Positions 7,263 through 14,227 of a stretch of DNA of 14,266 nucleotides are shown in pieces. The stretch covers positions 9,498 to 23,763 of the forward strand of contig DBLC01000158.1 of NCBI GenBank assembly GCA_002297935.1. Reading direction: 5' to 3'. The notes under the pieces were generated by a model, which had not been told where the DNA came from, did not search any database, and saw only the letters and a program-made list of their open reading frames with translations. Positions within the stretch are counted from its first letter, which is position 1. Each line of letters opens with the position of its first letter. This stretch comes from Dialister sp. UBA734. GTDB lineage: Bacteria > Bacillota > Negativicutes > Veillonellales > Dialisteraceae. The translations under genes were made by a program, and so were the position numbers.

Positions 7263-7441
7263 AGGGATTAGGGATTAGGCCCTAGGGATTAGGAAATAAG
7301 CATAATTTCCTGTTGCGTCATAGCTGTTAGCTCTTAGCTGCTAGCTACTAGCCGGCTAGAAGCCAGTAGCTAAGAGCTAGCAGCCGTGACATTAGCGGAA
7401 TCTAAAGATTCCTAATTTCTAGGGCCTAGCTACTTATCCCT
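7263..7441. repeat. Nested heptamer fold-back downstream of trkH
   Basis: The outer left arm (7264-7298) is GGGATTA, GGGATTA, GGCCCTA, GGGATTA, GGAAATA. It faces an outer right arm at 7409-7441 (TTCCTAAT, AGGGCCTAGC, TTATCCCT). Nested inside is a second array, GCTGTTA, GCTCTTA, GCTGCTA, GCTACTA (7323-7350), facing AGTAGCTA, AGAGCTA, GCAGCC at about 7362-7385. A small palindrome, GGAATC-taaa-GATTCC, lies at 7397-7412. TTCCTGTTGC (about 7307-7316) also occurs beside the pnp-upstream element, and TAGCGGAAT (7393-7401) also at 4002-4010. The gap holds no gene. Confidence 0.7.
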
Positions 7442-7446
7442 GCCAA

Positions 7447-8895
7447 TTACCATCCACTCCGTTTCCAGAAGGACGGCATGAATATAGCAAGCAAGGTGAT
7501 GGATTCCAAGCGGCCGAAGAGCATGGAGAGGCATACAATGGCTTTGCTGAAATCGGGAAGAGACCCATAGGTGCAAGTGGCACCAAATTGTCCGAAGGCA
7601 GGGCCGGCGTTGCTCATGGTGGAGAAGGCCACGCCGATGGCATCCATGAATGCTACACCGTCCCACATGAAGAGAAGGGCCCACAGGGCGGACAGGGACA
7701 TGTAGATGAAAAAGAATGCCAATACTTGAAAGGCCGTGTTCTGAGAAAATGTTTCTTTCCCTACGGTGATGTGAAGCACCGCTCTGGGATGAATATGCAG
7801 TCGCAACAGAGAGGTAAATGATTTCCCTAGTAAAATCAAGCGGATCACTTTGAGACCACCGGCAGTAGAACCGCCGCAGCCGCCAATGATCATAATGAGC
7901 AGTAGAATGAATTTGGCTGCGGAAGGCCATTGGTCAAAGTCAGCCGATACAAATCCGGTACTGGAAGAAATGGAAGCTGCTTGAAATAGAGATTCTCGGA
8001 GAGCAAATCCCAGTGAGGTGGATGATTGCAAGACTAAAATAGCGGTCAGAAGCAATGTGGAGACCATGACGATACAGAGATAGATTTTAAATTCTGTATC
8101 TTCCCAAATGACATGAAAGCCGCGTTTCCAGGCTTCCACATAGATACCGAAGTTGGCACTGGAAATGACCATGAAAAATACCATGAGACATTCCAAAGAC
8201 GCACTGTGATAGTAAGCCACACTTTCATTTCTGGTAGAAAAACCGCCGGTGGCGATAGTAGAGAAGCTGTGATTCAGTGCCTCCAAGAAAGGCATACCCC
8301 ACGCCATGTAGGCCAGCGTACAGACAGCCGTGAAAACCAGATAAACCGAAAAAAGCGCCAGCGCTGTTTCTTTGATGCGTGGGAGCGGTTTGGAAGACGT
8401 GGGTCCGGTGCTTTCTGCATTGACCATTTTGGTCGTACCTCGGCCGGCTTGGGGAAATAGGGCAACAAAAATGACGATAATGCCTAGGCCACCAATCCAG
8501 TGGGTGAGGGAGCGGAAAAATAAAAAGGAAGGCGGTATCAACGTCAAGTCGTCGATGACCGTGGCACCGGTTCCGGTCAGACCGGAAATACTTTCCACCA
8601 AACCGTCCAGTGGGGACAAGAGGCCCGATAGGCTATAGGGGAGACTGTACAGCAGAGACACGGAAATCCAAGCCAGGGCAGTGATGGCCGTGCCTTCCCG
8701 CGGTGTCAGACTGGTATGAGGAGAAATTTTCTGTTTCTTTAGCAAAAAAGAAAGGCCCAACGCCAGTACAAGGGGAATGAGAAATCCATATATGGGTTCT
8801 CCTTCTCCCAAAGCCAGTCCTAGGGGCAGCAAAAGGGCCAAACCGGCACAGGCTAGGATTTGGGAGACCATGGAAGAAATCATTTGGTAATTCAT
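7447..8895 (-). CDS. trkH: Trk-type potassium uptake membrane subunit
   Basis: Integral membrane K+ translocation protein of the TrkH/KtrB family, 482 residues, which is within the normal range. It shows the fourfold membrane-pore-membrane plan, with filter segments centred on TGTGAT (107-112), ATGGFS (215-220), SSTGFV (311-316) and SNAGPA (428-433). The conserved glycine-rich GGCGGSTAGG lies at 338-347, and the N-terminus has two strongly hydrophobic segments (about 10-52). The ATG sits one base after the trkA stop, with an AGGGA ribosome site inside the trkA 3' end, so the pair is co-transcribed and probably coupled. Its message should end at the terminator at 7201-7250. The length and sequence fit TrkH better than Kdp components. 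No ATPase gene is adjacent. Confidence 0.95.
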   Translation of the reverse strand: MNYQMISSMVSQILACAGLALLLPLGLALGEGEPIYGFLIPLVLALGLSFLLKKQKISPHTSLTPREGTAITALAWISVSLLYSLPYSLSGLLSPLDGLVESISGLTGTGATVIDDLTLIPPSFLFFRSLTHWIGGLGIIVIFVALFPQAGRGTTKMVNAESTGPTSSKPLPRIKETALALFSVYLVFTAVCTLAYMAWGMPFLEALNHSFSTIATGGFSTRNESVAYYHSASLECLMVFFMVISSANFGIYVEAWKRGFHVIWEDTEFKIYLCIVMVSTLLLTAILVLQSSTSLGFALRESLFQAASISSSTGFVSADFDQWPSAAKFILLLIMIIGGCGGSTAGGLKVIRLILLGKSFTSLLRLHIHPRAVLHITVGKETFSQNTAFQVLAFFFIYMSLSALWALLFMWDGVAFMDAIGVAFSTMSNAGPAFGQFGATCTYGSLPDFSKAIVCLSMLFGRLESITLLAIFMPSFWKRSGW

Positions 8896-8896
8896 A

Positions 8897-10243
8897 TCAA
8901 TCCCTGCCTTTGAAATAGGAAATGACTTTGGCTGCCTGCTCGGTTTCTACAATGAGAATCACATTATCGCCAGTTTGTAAAATGGAATGGCCGTCTGGAA
9001 TATAGGCCTTTCCCTGGCGCACATAGGCACCGACCAAGCAAGCGGAAGGCAAATGGGCTTCCATGAGAGGAACCCCATTGACTATCGAATCTTTTGGCAA
9101 AATGAGTTCAATGGCTTGTACGCTGGCTTCTTCCAAAAGGGAAACGGAAACCACATTACCGCTTCTGACAAAGCCCAGCACTTCACTGGCCGCCAAAAGT
9201 CTGGTGGAAAGTACAATGTCGATGCCCACCTGCTGCATCAACGGAATGTAGGATGTCTGGGTGACCCGCACAATGGTCTGCCCAGCCCCTAAATGTTTCG
9301 CCAAGAGAGCCATCATCAGATTCAGCCTTTCATCTTTGGTGGTACAAATGACTGTGTCCGCTTCCGACACACCTTCTTGGTTGAGCAAATCCATATCTGT
9401 GCCATCGCCTAGAAGAACCAGGCCTTTCTTGAGCTTTTTACTCATTTCCTGACATCGAGATTCCTGTTTTTCGATGACTTTGACAGAAATGCCCTGTTGT
9501 TCCAACATAGGGGCTAATGTTTGCCCAGTCCGTCCTGCTCCGATGAGCAGGGCTTTTTTCGTTTTCTTTTGAAACTTCGCATGGCTGTGGGACGAAATTT
9601 CTTTCAACGAGTCCGGATTTCCTAAGAAATATACATTATCCAAAGGAAGCAGTTGGTCATTGCCATGGGGGATGATCATTCGGTGGTCTCTGTGAATGAG
9701 TGGAATCAGTACAGAAGGAGGCAGGGAAATATCTTTCAGCTTTTTATGGACAAACGACGAGAACGGGGACAATTTCGTTTCCAGTAGTTGCACCTTGCCG
9801 CCAGCAAAATCTTCCACATTGATAGCGGCCGGTGTCATGACCAGGCGGCTGATTTCACGGGCAGTCACCAGCTCAGGACTCAGTACCAGGTCGATGTCGA
9901 AATTTTCTTTGATATAATCCACTGGTTCAGAAAGAAATTTAGGATCCCGAATGCGGGCAATGGTGTGGGGAACTCCATTTTTCTTTGCCAGGATGCAGGC
10001 GATGATATTGACTTCATCCATGGCGGTCAGAGCCACCACCAGGTCGCTGCCTTTGACATCTACACTTCGCATGAAAGACGGACTGGTACCGTCGGCCTGA
10101 ATGGTCAGTACATCCCATTCATTTTGTAAGGGTTCTAGCTTTTTTGCATCCGAATCGACCACAATCACATCGTGGCCTTCGTTGGATAAAAATTCCGCAA
10201 CCATGGTACCAAGGGAACTGGCACCGATGATGATAATTTTCAT
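8897..10243 (-). CDS. trkA: Trk potassium uptake regulatory subunit (two RCK domains)
   Basis: Peripheral cytoplasmic gating subunit that binds NAD(H) or ATP and controls TrkH. It has 448 residues in the duplicated TrkA layout: RCK-N1 with G7-A-S-S-L-G12 and acidic D30, a TrkA-C region (about 140-215), RCK-N2 with G235-A-G-R-T-G240 and E258, and a second TrkA-C (about 365-445). The first nucleotide loop has serine where many family members have G-x-G, while the second is canonical. I chose the ATG at 10241-10243 because AGGAGG lies four bases upstream and the protein then begins with MKIIIIGASSLG. An in-frame ATG at 10271-10273 would add ten residues but has no ribosome site. It is the first gene of trkA-trkH. 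Confidence 0.95.
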   Translation of the reverse strand: MKIIIIGASSLGTMVAEFLSNEGHDVIVVDSDAKKLEPLQNEWDVLTIQADGTSPSFMRSVDVKGSDLVVALTAMDEVNIIACILAKKNGVPHTIARIRDPKFLSEPVDYIKENFDIDLVLSPELVTAREISRLVMTPAAINVEDFAGGKVQLLETKLSPFSSFVHKKLKDISLPPSVLIPLIHRDHRMIIPHGNDQLLPLDNVYFLGNPDSLKEISSHSHAKFQKKTKKALLIGAGRTGQTLAPMLEQQGISVKVIEKQESRCQEMSKKLKKGLVLLGDGTDMDLLNQEGVSEADTVICTTKDERLNLMMALLAKHLGAGQTIVRVTQTSYIPLMQQVGIDIVLSTRLLAASEVLGFVRSGNVVSVSLLEEASVQAIELILPKDSIVNGVPLMEAHLPSACLVGAYVRQGKAYIPDGHSILQTGDNVILIVETEQAAKVISYFKGRD

Positions 10244-10313
10244 AAGACCTCCTGGATATATCGGGTTAACCATTGGTTATTCATTTTCTTTTATATGAAA
10301 TAGCGAATAATTA

Positions 10314-10348
10314 GGAATTAGGAATTAGGAATGAGGAGTGAGGAATGG
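10314..10348. repeat. GGAATTA heptamer array upstream of trkA
   Basis: Five consecutive units: GGAATTA, GGAATTA, GGAATGA, GGAGTGA, GGAATGG. Unlike most arrays here I see no facing inverted arm. On the minus strand it lies about 70-105 bp before the trkA start. A weak candidate promoter (TTCCTA, 16 bp, TATAAA at about 10292-10297) would put its -35 region at the edge of this array. Confidence 0.65.
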
Positions 10349-10353
10349 TGGAA

Positions 10354-10379
10354 GGGGCGCACAATTCATAAAGCGCCCC
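10354..10379. other. GC-rich hairpin GGGGCGC/GCGCCCC
   Basis: GGGGCGC (10354-10360) pairs with GCGCCCC (10373-10379) across a 12-nt loop, followed by an AT-rich but not T-run sequence. No gene ends here, since trkA diverges to the left and pnp starts far to the right. It could be an operator, a leader structure for trkA if its promoter lies further out, or the edge of a repeat element. Confidence 0.45.
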
Positions 10380-10438
10380 AATATTTATTTACAATATCAT
10401 TAAGTAAGCGAAACATGGGATGATTCCTGTTGCTATAA

Positions 10439-10560
10439 AGGTTACTCAGGTTGCTCAGGATTCTCAGGTTTCTCGAGTGAGCTAATAATGATAGCGCTTA
10501 AAGGTACCTTCGGAGAACCTGAGCAACCTGAGTGACTTGAGAAACCTGAGTAACCTGTAA
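10439..10560. repeat. Nonamer-array fold-back element upstream of pnp
   Basis: Left arm: AGGTTACTC, AGGTTGCTC, AGGATTCTC, AGGTTTCTC (10439-10474). The right arm (10515-10560), read on the other strand, is AGGTTACTC, AGGTTTCTC, AAGTCACTC, AGGTTGCTC, AGGTTC. The outermost unit is the same in both arms, while the inner units are in a different order. The left flank (ACATGGG, GATTCC, GCTATAA before AGGTTACTC) resembles the flank of the thrS-leader copy (ACATGCGG, GATTCC, GCTATTTCTTAC), so the two are related elements rather than chance repeats. It lies upstream of the pnp promoter and so is probably not in the pnp message. The rest of 10561-10690 shows nothing I can name. Confidence 0.75.
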
Positions 10561-10692
10561 CCACAAGCGAAATCATATCTACTGACACCAAATTTAAACG
10601 TACTACCTACGGCCTATTGTATCACCATTTTTTTCTTTTCATAGAGTGTGTTTTCTATTGTTTATGAAATTTTGAAAGATGTATTCGGTTTA

Positions 10693-10716
10693 CAGTTCAC
10701 GGTTAACCGTCAACTG
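10693..10716. promoter_or_regulatory. 24-bp near-palindrome upstream of pnp promoter
   Basis: CAGTT-C-ACGGTTAACCGT-C-AACTG is symmetric except for one C/C position in each half, with a perfect 12-bp core. It ends about 28 bp before the -35 box. It could be a regulator-binding site, or a residue of another repeat family. Confidence 0.4.
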
Positions 10717-10743
10717 CCAATCAATAACCACCAACATTTCCTC

Positions 10744-10773
10744 TTGAGAAAGACCGGGGAAATATTATATAAT
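10744..10773 (+). promoter_or_regulatory. Promoter of pnp-dut-nudix operon
   Basis: TTGAGA (10744-10749), 18-bp spacer, perfect TATAAT (10768-10773). The predicted start is near 10780, leaving a leader of about 45 nt that ends in AGGAGG at 10812-10817. The leader has no obvious RNase III-type long stem. Confidence 0.8.
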
Positions 10774-10824
10774 AAACCGTATGCATAAAAAGGATTATAG
10801 TATTTATTTCTAGGAGGAAAAGAA

Positions 10825-12912
10825 ATGTTCAAAACATTTCAGATGGACCTGGCTGGTCGTCCGCTTATCATTGAGACCGGCAAAATGGCAAAACAGGCCA
10901 ATGGGGCTGTACTTGTCAGATATGGTGAAACAGCTGTCCTAGTGGCAACCACTGCCAGCAAGGAACCAAGAGAAGGAACGGATTTCTTCCCTCTCACTGT
11001 AGATTATGAAGAAAAAATGTATGCCGTAGGCAAAATGCCTGGCGGATTCCTTCGTCGTGAAGGCCGTCCGGGAAATTCTGCTATTCTCTGCGCTCGTCTC
11101 ATTGACCGTCCGATCCGTCCTCTTTTCGATAAAAGATGCCGCAACGATGTCCATGTAGTGGCTACCGTTCTGTCTGTCGATTATGACAACGCACCGGAAC
11201 TGTGCGGCATGCTGGGGGCTTCTGCTTCCCTGGGGATTTCCGATATCCCGTGGGATGGCCCGATTGCTGGCGTTCGTGTGGGCAAAGTCAATGGGGAATA
11301 TGTCATCAACCCGACCCAGGAACAGATGGCACAGTCTTCTATGAATGTCACTGTAGCAGGTTCTGAAGAAGCCATCATGATGGTGGAAGGCGGCGCAAAC
11401 GAAGCTCCGGAAGAAGAAATTCTTGATGCCATCATGTTTGGTCATGAAACCATCAAAGAACTTTGCCGTTTCCAGAAGAAGATCATTGAAGAAGTGGGCA
11501 AAGAAAAGCGCACCCTGGTATTCCCAGAAGTCCCAGCAGAAATCGAAGGGGCTGTGGAAGAATATGCCACCGAAGCACTGAAGAAAGCCATTTTCGATGT
11601 CGATAAGCTGAGAAGAGATGGTAACATCGCCGCTGCTAAGAAAGACGCTATGGAACACTTTGCGGATATTTTCCCAGAACATCTTTCTGATGTAGCGGAT
11701 GCACTGGATCACCTGACCAAGGAAATCGTTCGTCATACCATTTCCAACGAAGGCATCCGTCCAGATGGCAGAAAGCTCACCGAAATTCGTCCAATCACCT
11801 GTGAAGTGGGCCTGCTGCCAAGAGTTCATGGTTCTGCGCTTTTCACCCGTGGTCAGACCCAGGCACTGTCCATTACCACTTTGGCTCCTATGTCTGAAAC
11901 CCAGATCATCGATGACCTGACACCGATTACAGAAAAGAGATACATCCACCAGTACAACTTCCCGTCTTACTGCGTTGGCGAAACCAAAGGTTCCAGAGGA
12001 CCGGGCCGTCGTGAAATCGGTCATGGCGCTCTAGCCGAAAGAGCTCTTCGTCCGGTCATTCCGAGCGTCGATGATTTCCCCTATGCTATCCGCGTAGTTT
12101 CTGAAATTTTGGAATCCAACGGTTCTTCCTCTCAGGCTTCTGTCTGCGGTTCCACCATGTCCCTGCTCAATGCAGGTGTACCGATCAAAGCACCGGTTGC
12201 TGGTATCGCTATGGGCCTCATCGAAGACGGCGGCAAATTCTCTATCCTGTCTGATATCCAGGGCATGGAAGATGCGCTGGGCGATATGGACTTCAAAGTG
12301 GCTGGTACCGCTCAGGGCGTCACTGCCATTCAGATGGATATCAAAGTTCATGGTATTTCCAGAGACATCCTTCTGACTGCGTTGAAACAGGCCCATGAAG
12401 GCAGACTGTTCATCCTTGGTAAGATGGCTGCTTGCATCGATAAACCAGCAGAACACCTTTCTAAGTATGCTCCAAAGATTATTTCCATGACCATCCCGGT
12501 AGATAAAATCCGCGTGGTAATCGGCAGCGGCGGAAAGACCATCAATAAGATTATTTCCGAAACTGGTGCGAAACTGGACGTAGAAGAAGACGGCCGCGTA
12601 TACATTGCTTCCGAAGATGAAGAAGCTGCACAGAAGGCAAAAGCTATGGTAGAAGCTCTCACCCGTGAAGTGAAAGTGGGCGAAACCTACCTGGGCAAAG
12701 TGACCCGTCTCATGAAATTCGGCTGCTTCGTAGAAATTCTTCCAGGCAAAGAAGGTCTGGTTCACGTATCCCAGCTGGCTCTGCAGAGAGTGGAAAAACC
12801 AGAAGATATCGTTCACGAAGGGGACGAAATCATGGTGAAAGTCACCGAAATCGATGACAAGGGCCGTATCAACCTGTCTCGCAAAGCATTGCTTCTGGAG
12901 AAGAAGAAATAA
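10825..12912 (+). CDS. pnp: Polyribonucleotide nucleotidyltransferase (PNPase)
   Basis: Phosphorolytic 3'-to-5' exoribonuclease that releases nucleoside diphosphates from RNA; a trimeric cytoplasmic enzyme of RNA turnover. At 695 residues it is full length: first RNase PH-like domain (about 1-140), helical linker domain (about 150-230), second and catalytic RNase PH-like domain (about 310-530) with FTRGQTQAL from F340 and the acidic GDMD motif (D487, D489), KH domain (about 555-615) with I566-G-S-G-G-K571, and a C-terminal S1 domain (about 620-690, GKVTRLMKFGCFVEI). The ATG has AGGAGG seven bases upstream and its own promoter. rpsO, often found just upstream of pnp in Bacillota, is absent here. 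The stop codon overlaps the dut start (TAATG). Confidence 0.98.
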   Translation: MFKTFQMDLAGRPLIIETGKMAKQANGAVLVRYGETAVLVATTASKEPREGTDFFPLTVDYEEKMYAVGKMPGGFLRREGRPGNSAILCARLIDRPIRPLFDKRCRNDVHVVATVLSVDYDNAPELCGMLGASASLGISDIPWDGPIAGVRVGKVNGEYVINPTQEQMAQSSMNVTVAGSEEAIMMVEGGANEAPEEEILDAIMFGHETIKELCRFQKKIIEEVGKEKRTLVFPEVPAEIEGAVEEYATEALKKAIFDVDKLRRDGNIAAAKKDAMEHFADIFPEHLSDVADALDHLTKEIVRHTISNEGIRPDGRKLTEIRPITCEVGLLPRVHGSALFTRGQTQALSITTLAPMSETQIIDDLTPITEKRYIHQYNFPSYCVGETKGSRGPGRREIGHGALAERALRPVIPSVDDFPYAIRVVSEILESNGSSSQASVCGSTMSLLNAGVPIKAPVAGIAMGLIEDGGKFSILSDIQGMEDALGDMDFKVAGTAQGVTAIQMDIKVHGISRDILLTALKQAHEGRLFILGKMAACIDKPAEHLSKYAPKIISMTIPVDKIRVVIGSGGKTINKIISETGAKLDVEEDGRVYIASEDEEAAQKAKAMVEALTREVKVGETYLGKVTRLMKFGCFVEILPGKEGLVHVSQLALQRVEKPEDIVHEGDEIMVKVTEIDDKGRINLSRKALLLEKKK

Positions 12913-13361
12913 TGAAACAGCGGGGATTTGAAATCCTTTCTACCTGGGAAGGAAAAGGCATTCATCTGCCGGTGAGAAAAACCGCCCAGAGTGCTGGTTA
13001 TGATATCGAAAGCGGGGAAGACGTAGACCTTCAGCCGGGAAAAGTCACTTTGGTGAAGACCGGTCTCAAGGCTTACATGGGTCACGATGAATACTTGGCC
13101 CTCTTCATCCGTTCCAGCATGGCTATCAAGCACGGACTGGTTCTGATCAATAGCACTGGCATCATTGACGCCGATTACTATAACAATGAAGACAATGAAG
13201 GCCATATCATGGCAGCCATATACAATACTTCTTCCGAAGTATTCCACATTGGTAAAGGCGACCGTGTGGCGCAGGGCATCTTCTGCCATTACCTTGTCAC
13301 CGATGATGACAAAGCAGAAGGGGTCCGCAAAGGCGGTGTAGGCAGTACAGGTGTGAAATGA
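12912..13361 (+). CDS. dut: Deoxyuridine 5'-triphosphate nucleotidohydrolase (dUTPase)
   Basis: Hydrolyses dUTP to dUMP and pyrophosphate, keeping uracil out of DNA and supplying dUMP for thymidylate synthesis. Its 149 residues carry the five motifs of the homotrimeric family: AGYDIES (1), RSSMAIKHG (2), STGIIDADYYN with the catalytic aspartate (3), GDRVAQGIF (4) and the C-terminal arm GGVGSTG (5). Motif 3 has the longer YYNNEDNEGHI form that I recall from Gram-positive and phage dUTPases rather than the short YRGE form of E. coli. The start overlaps the pnp stop by one base and its stop overlaps the Nudix start (ATGA), so translation of all three genes is likely coupled. The call is firm from motifs alone. 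Confidence 0.96.
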   Translation: MKQRGFEILSTWEGKGIHLPVRKTAQSAGYDIESGEDVDLQPGKVTLVKTGLKAYMGHDEYLALFIRSSMAIKHGLVLINSTGIIDADYYNNEDNEGHIMAAIYNTSSEVFHIGKGDRVAQGIFCHYLVTDDDKAEGVRKGGVGSTGVK

Positions 13362-13894
13362 GCATCGAAAAAGAAAAATTGATTCATCGCAAACCGGCCT
13401 TTGAAGGACGGATGCTTCATGTCTTTGATGATGAAGTCGAAATCGGGGGACACAAGACCACCAGAGAAGTGGTGCTTCACCCCGGTGCCGCAGCCATCAT
13501 TCCTGTCACTGATGATGGGCATGTGCTCTTCGTAAAGCAATATCGCTATGCGGTAGAACAGCCCCTTTTGGAAATTCCGGCGGGAAAACTGGATCCAGGA
13601 GAAGACCCGGATACCTGTGCCGCCAGAGAACTAACCGAAGAGACCGGCTATCGCAGTGAACATATCCAGAAACTGGGGTATATTTACACCACCCCGGGAT
13701 TCTGTAACGAAACCATTCATCTCTACCTGGCAGACCATTTGGTGAAAGACCGCCAGCATTTGGATCAAGATGAATACCTGGACGTCATTTCCTTGCCTTT
13801 AGAACAGGTATGGGATATGATTGGCAAAGGAGAAATCTTTGATGCCAAAACCTTGGCAGCCTTCGCTATGGCAGCAGATAAATTGAAAAAATAA
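13358..13894 (+). CDS. Nudix hydrolase, probable ADP-ribose pyrophosphatase
   Basis: Protein of 178 residues with a perfect Nudix box at 76-98: G76, E82, R90-E91-L92, E94-E95, G97, Y98. It should therefore bind Mg2+ and cleave a nucleoside diphosphate linked to another group. Length, the IIPVTDDGHVLFVKQYRYAV strand, the EIPAGKLDPGE lead-in and the TTPGFCNE segment after the box fit the ADP-ribose pyrophosphatase subgroup (NudF, B. subtilis YqkG). Substrate choice within Nudix is hard to fix by eye, so ADP-ribose is an inference. The ATG overlaps the dut stop by four bases. It is the last gene of the operon and is followed by an intrinsic terminator. Confidence 0.92.
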   Translation: MSIEKEKLIHRKPAFEGRMLHVFDDEVEIGGHKTTREVVLHPGAAAIIPVTDDGHVLFVKQYRYAVEQPLLEIPAGKLDPGEDPDTCAARELTEETGYRSEHIQKLGYIYTTPGFCNETIHLYLADHLVKDRQHLDQDEYLDVISLPLEQVWDMIGKGEIFDAKTLAAFAMAADKLKK

Positions 13895-13901
13895 AGAAAT
13901 A

Positions 13902-13939
13902 AAAACGAGAGTGTCATTGATGATGCTCTCGTTTTTTTT
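13902..13939 (+). terminator. Intrinsic terminator of pnp-dut-nudix operon
   Basis: AACGAGAG pairs with CTCTCGTT (13906-13911 with 13926-13931 as the core), the stem continues inward through wobble pairs, and eight T residues follow. It begins a few bases after the Nudix stop. The A-run on the left would give weaker function on the other strand. Confidence 0.9.
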
Positions 13940-13952
13940 GCGTGGGGTATTG

Positions 13953-14001
13953 GTGACTCGTGACTGATGACTGGGGATTAGTAGCTAGGCCCTAGGGATT
14001 A
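13953..14001. repeat. Heptamer array (left-arm type) after the Nudix gene
   Basis: Seven units in register: GTGACTC, GTGACTG, ATGACTG, GGGATTA, GTAGCTA, GGCCCTA, GGGATTA. The 23 bp at 13974-13996 are identical to 3952-3974 in the left arm of the element after the SNF2 gene, and the order of word classes is the same. No facing right arm is visible before the window ends, so it may lie beyond. Confidence 0.75.
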
Positions 14002-14003
14002 GG

Positions 14004-14223
14004 GGTTCTGTAGCGACGTCATGGGTTGCGAAACATGGAGATGAAACGTGTATGCAAAGGTTCTGTAGGGATGGCATGGCTAGAGAAACATAGATGTAAA
14101 GGGTGTATGCAAAGGTTCTGTAGGGATGGCATGGCTAGAGAAACATAGATGTAAAGGGTGTATGCAAAGGTTCTGTAGCGATGACTTGGTTAGTGAAACA
14201 CGGTGATGAACTGGATATCAAAA
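14004..14223. repeat. 55-bp tandem repeat, four copies plus partial fifth
   Basis: Units start at 14004, 14059, 14114 and 14169, with a fifth truncated start at 14224; the spacing is exactly 55 bp each time. Copies two and three are identical over all 55 bp, while copies one and four are diverged, with the shared frame GGTTCTGTAG, GAAACA, GATG and CAAA. Because 55 is not a multiple of three and stops are frequent, it is non-coding. It has no spacer-repeat alternation, so it is not CRISPR. GCGAAACATGG in copy one (14028-14038) also occurs at 10408-10418 beside the pnp-upstream element. Confidence 0.88.
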
Positions 14224-14227
14224 GGTT

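Noticed and set aside
10244..10273. Upstream start for trkA at 10273
   Set aside because: There is no ribosome site before it, whereas AGGAGG precedes the ATG at 10243 and the Rossmann strand begins there.
14004..14223. CRISPR array
   Set aside because: The 55-bp units follow each other directly with no unique spacers, and no cas gene is present.
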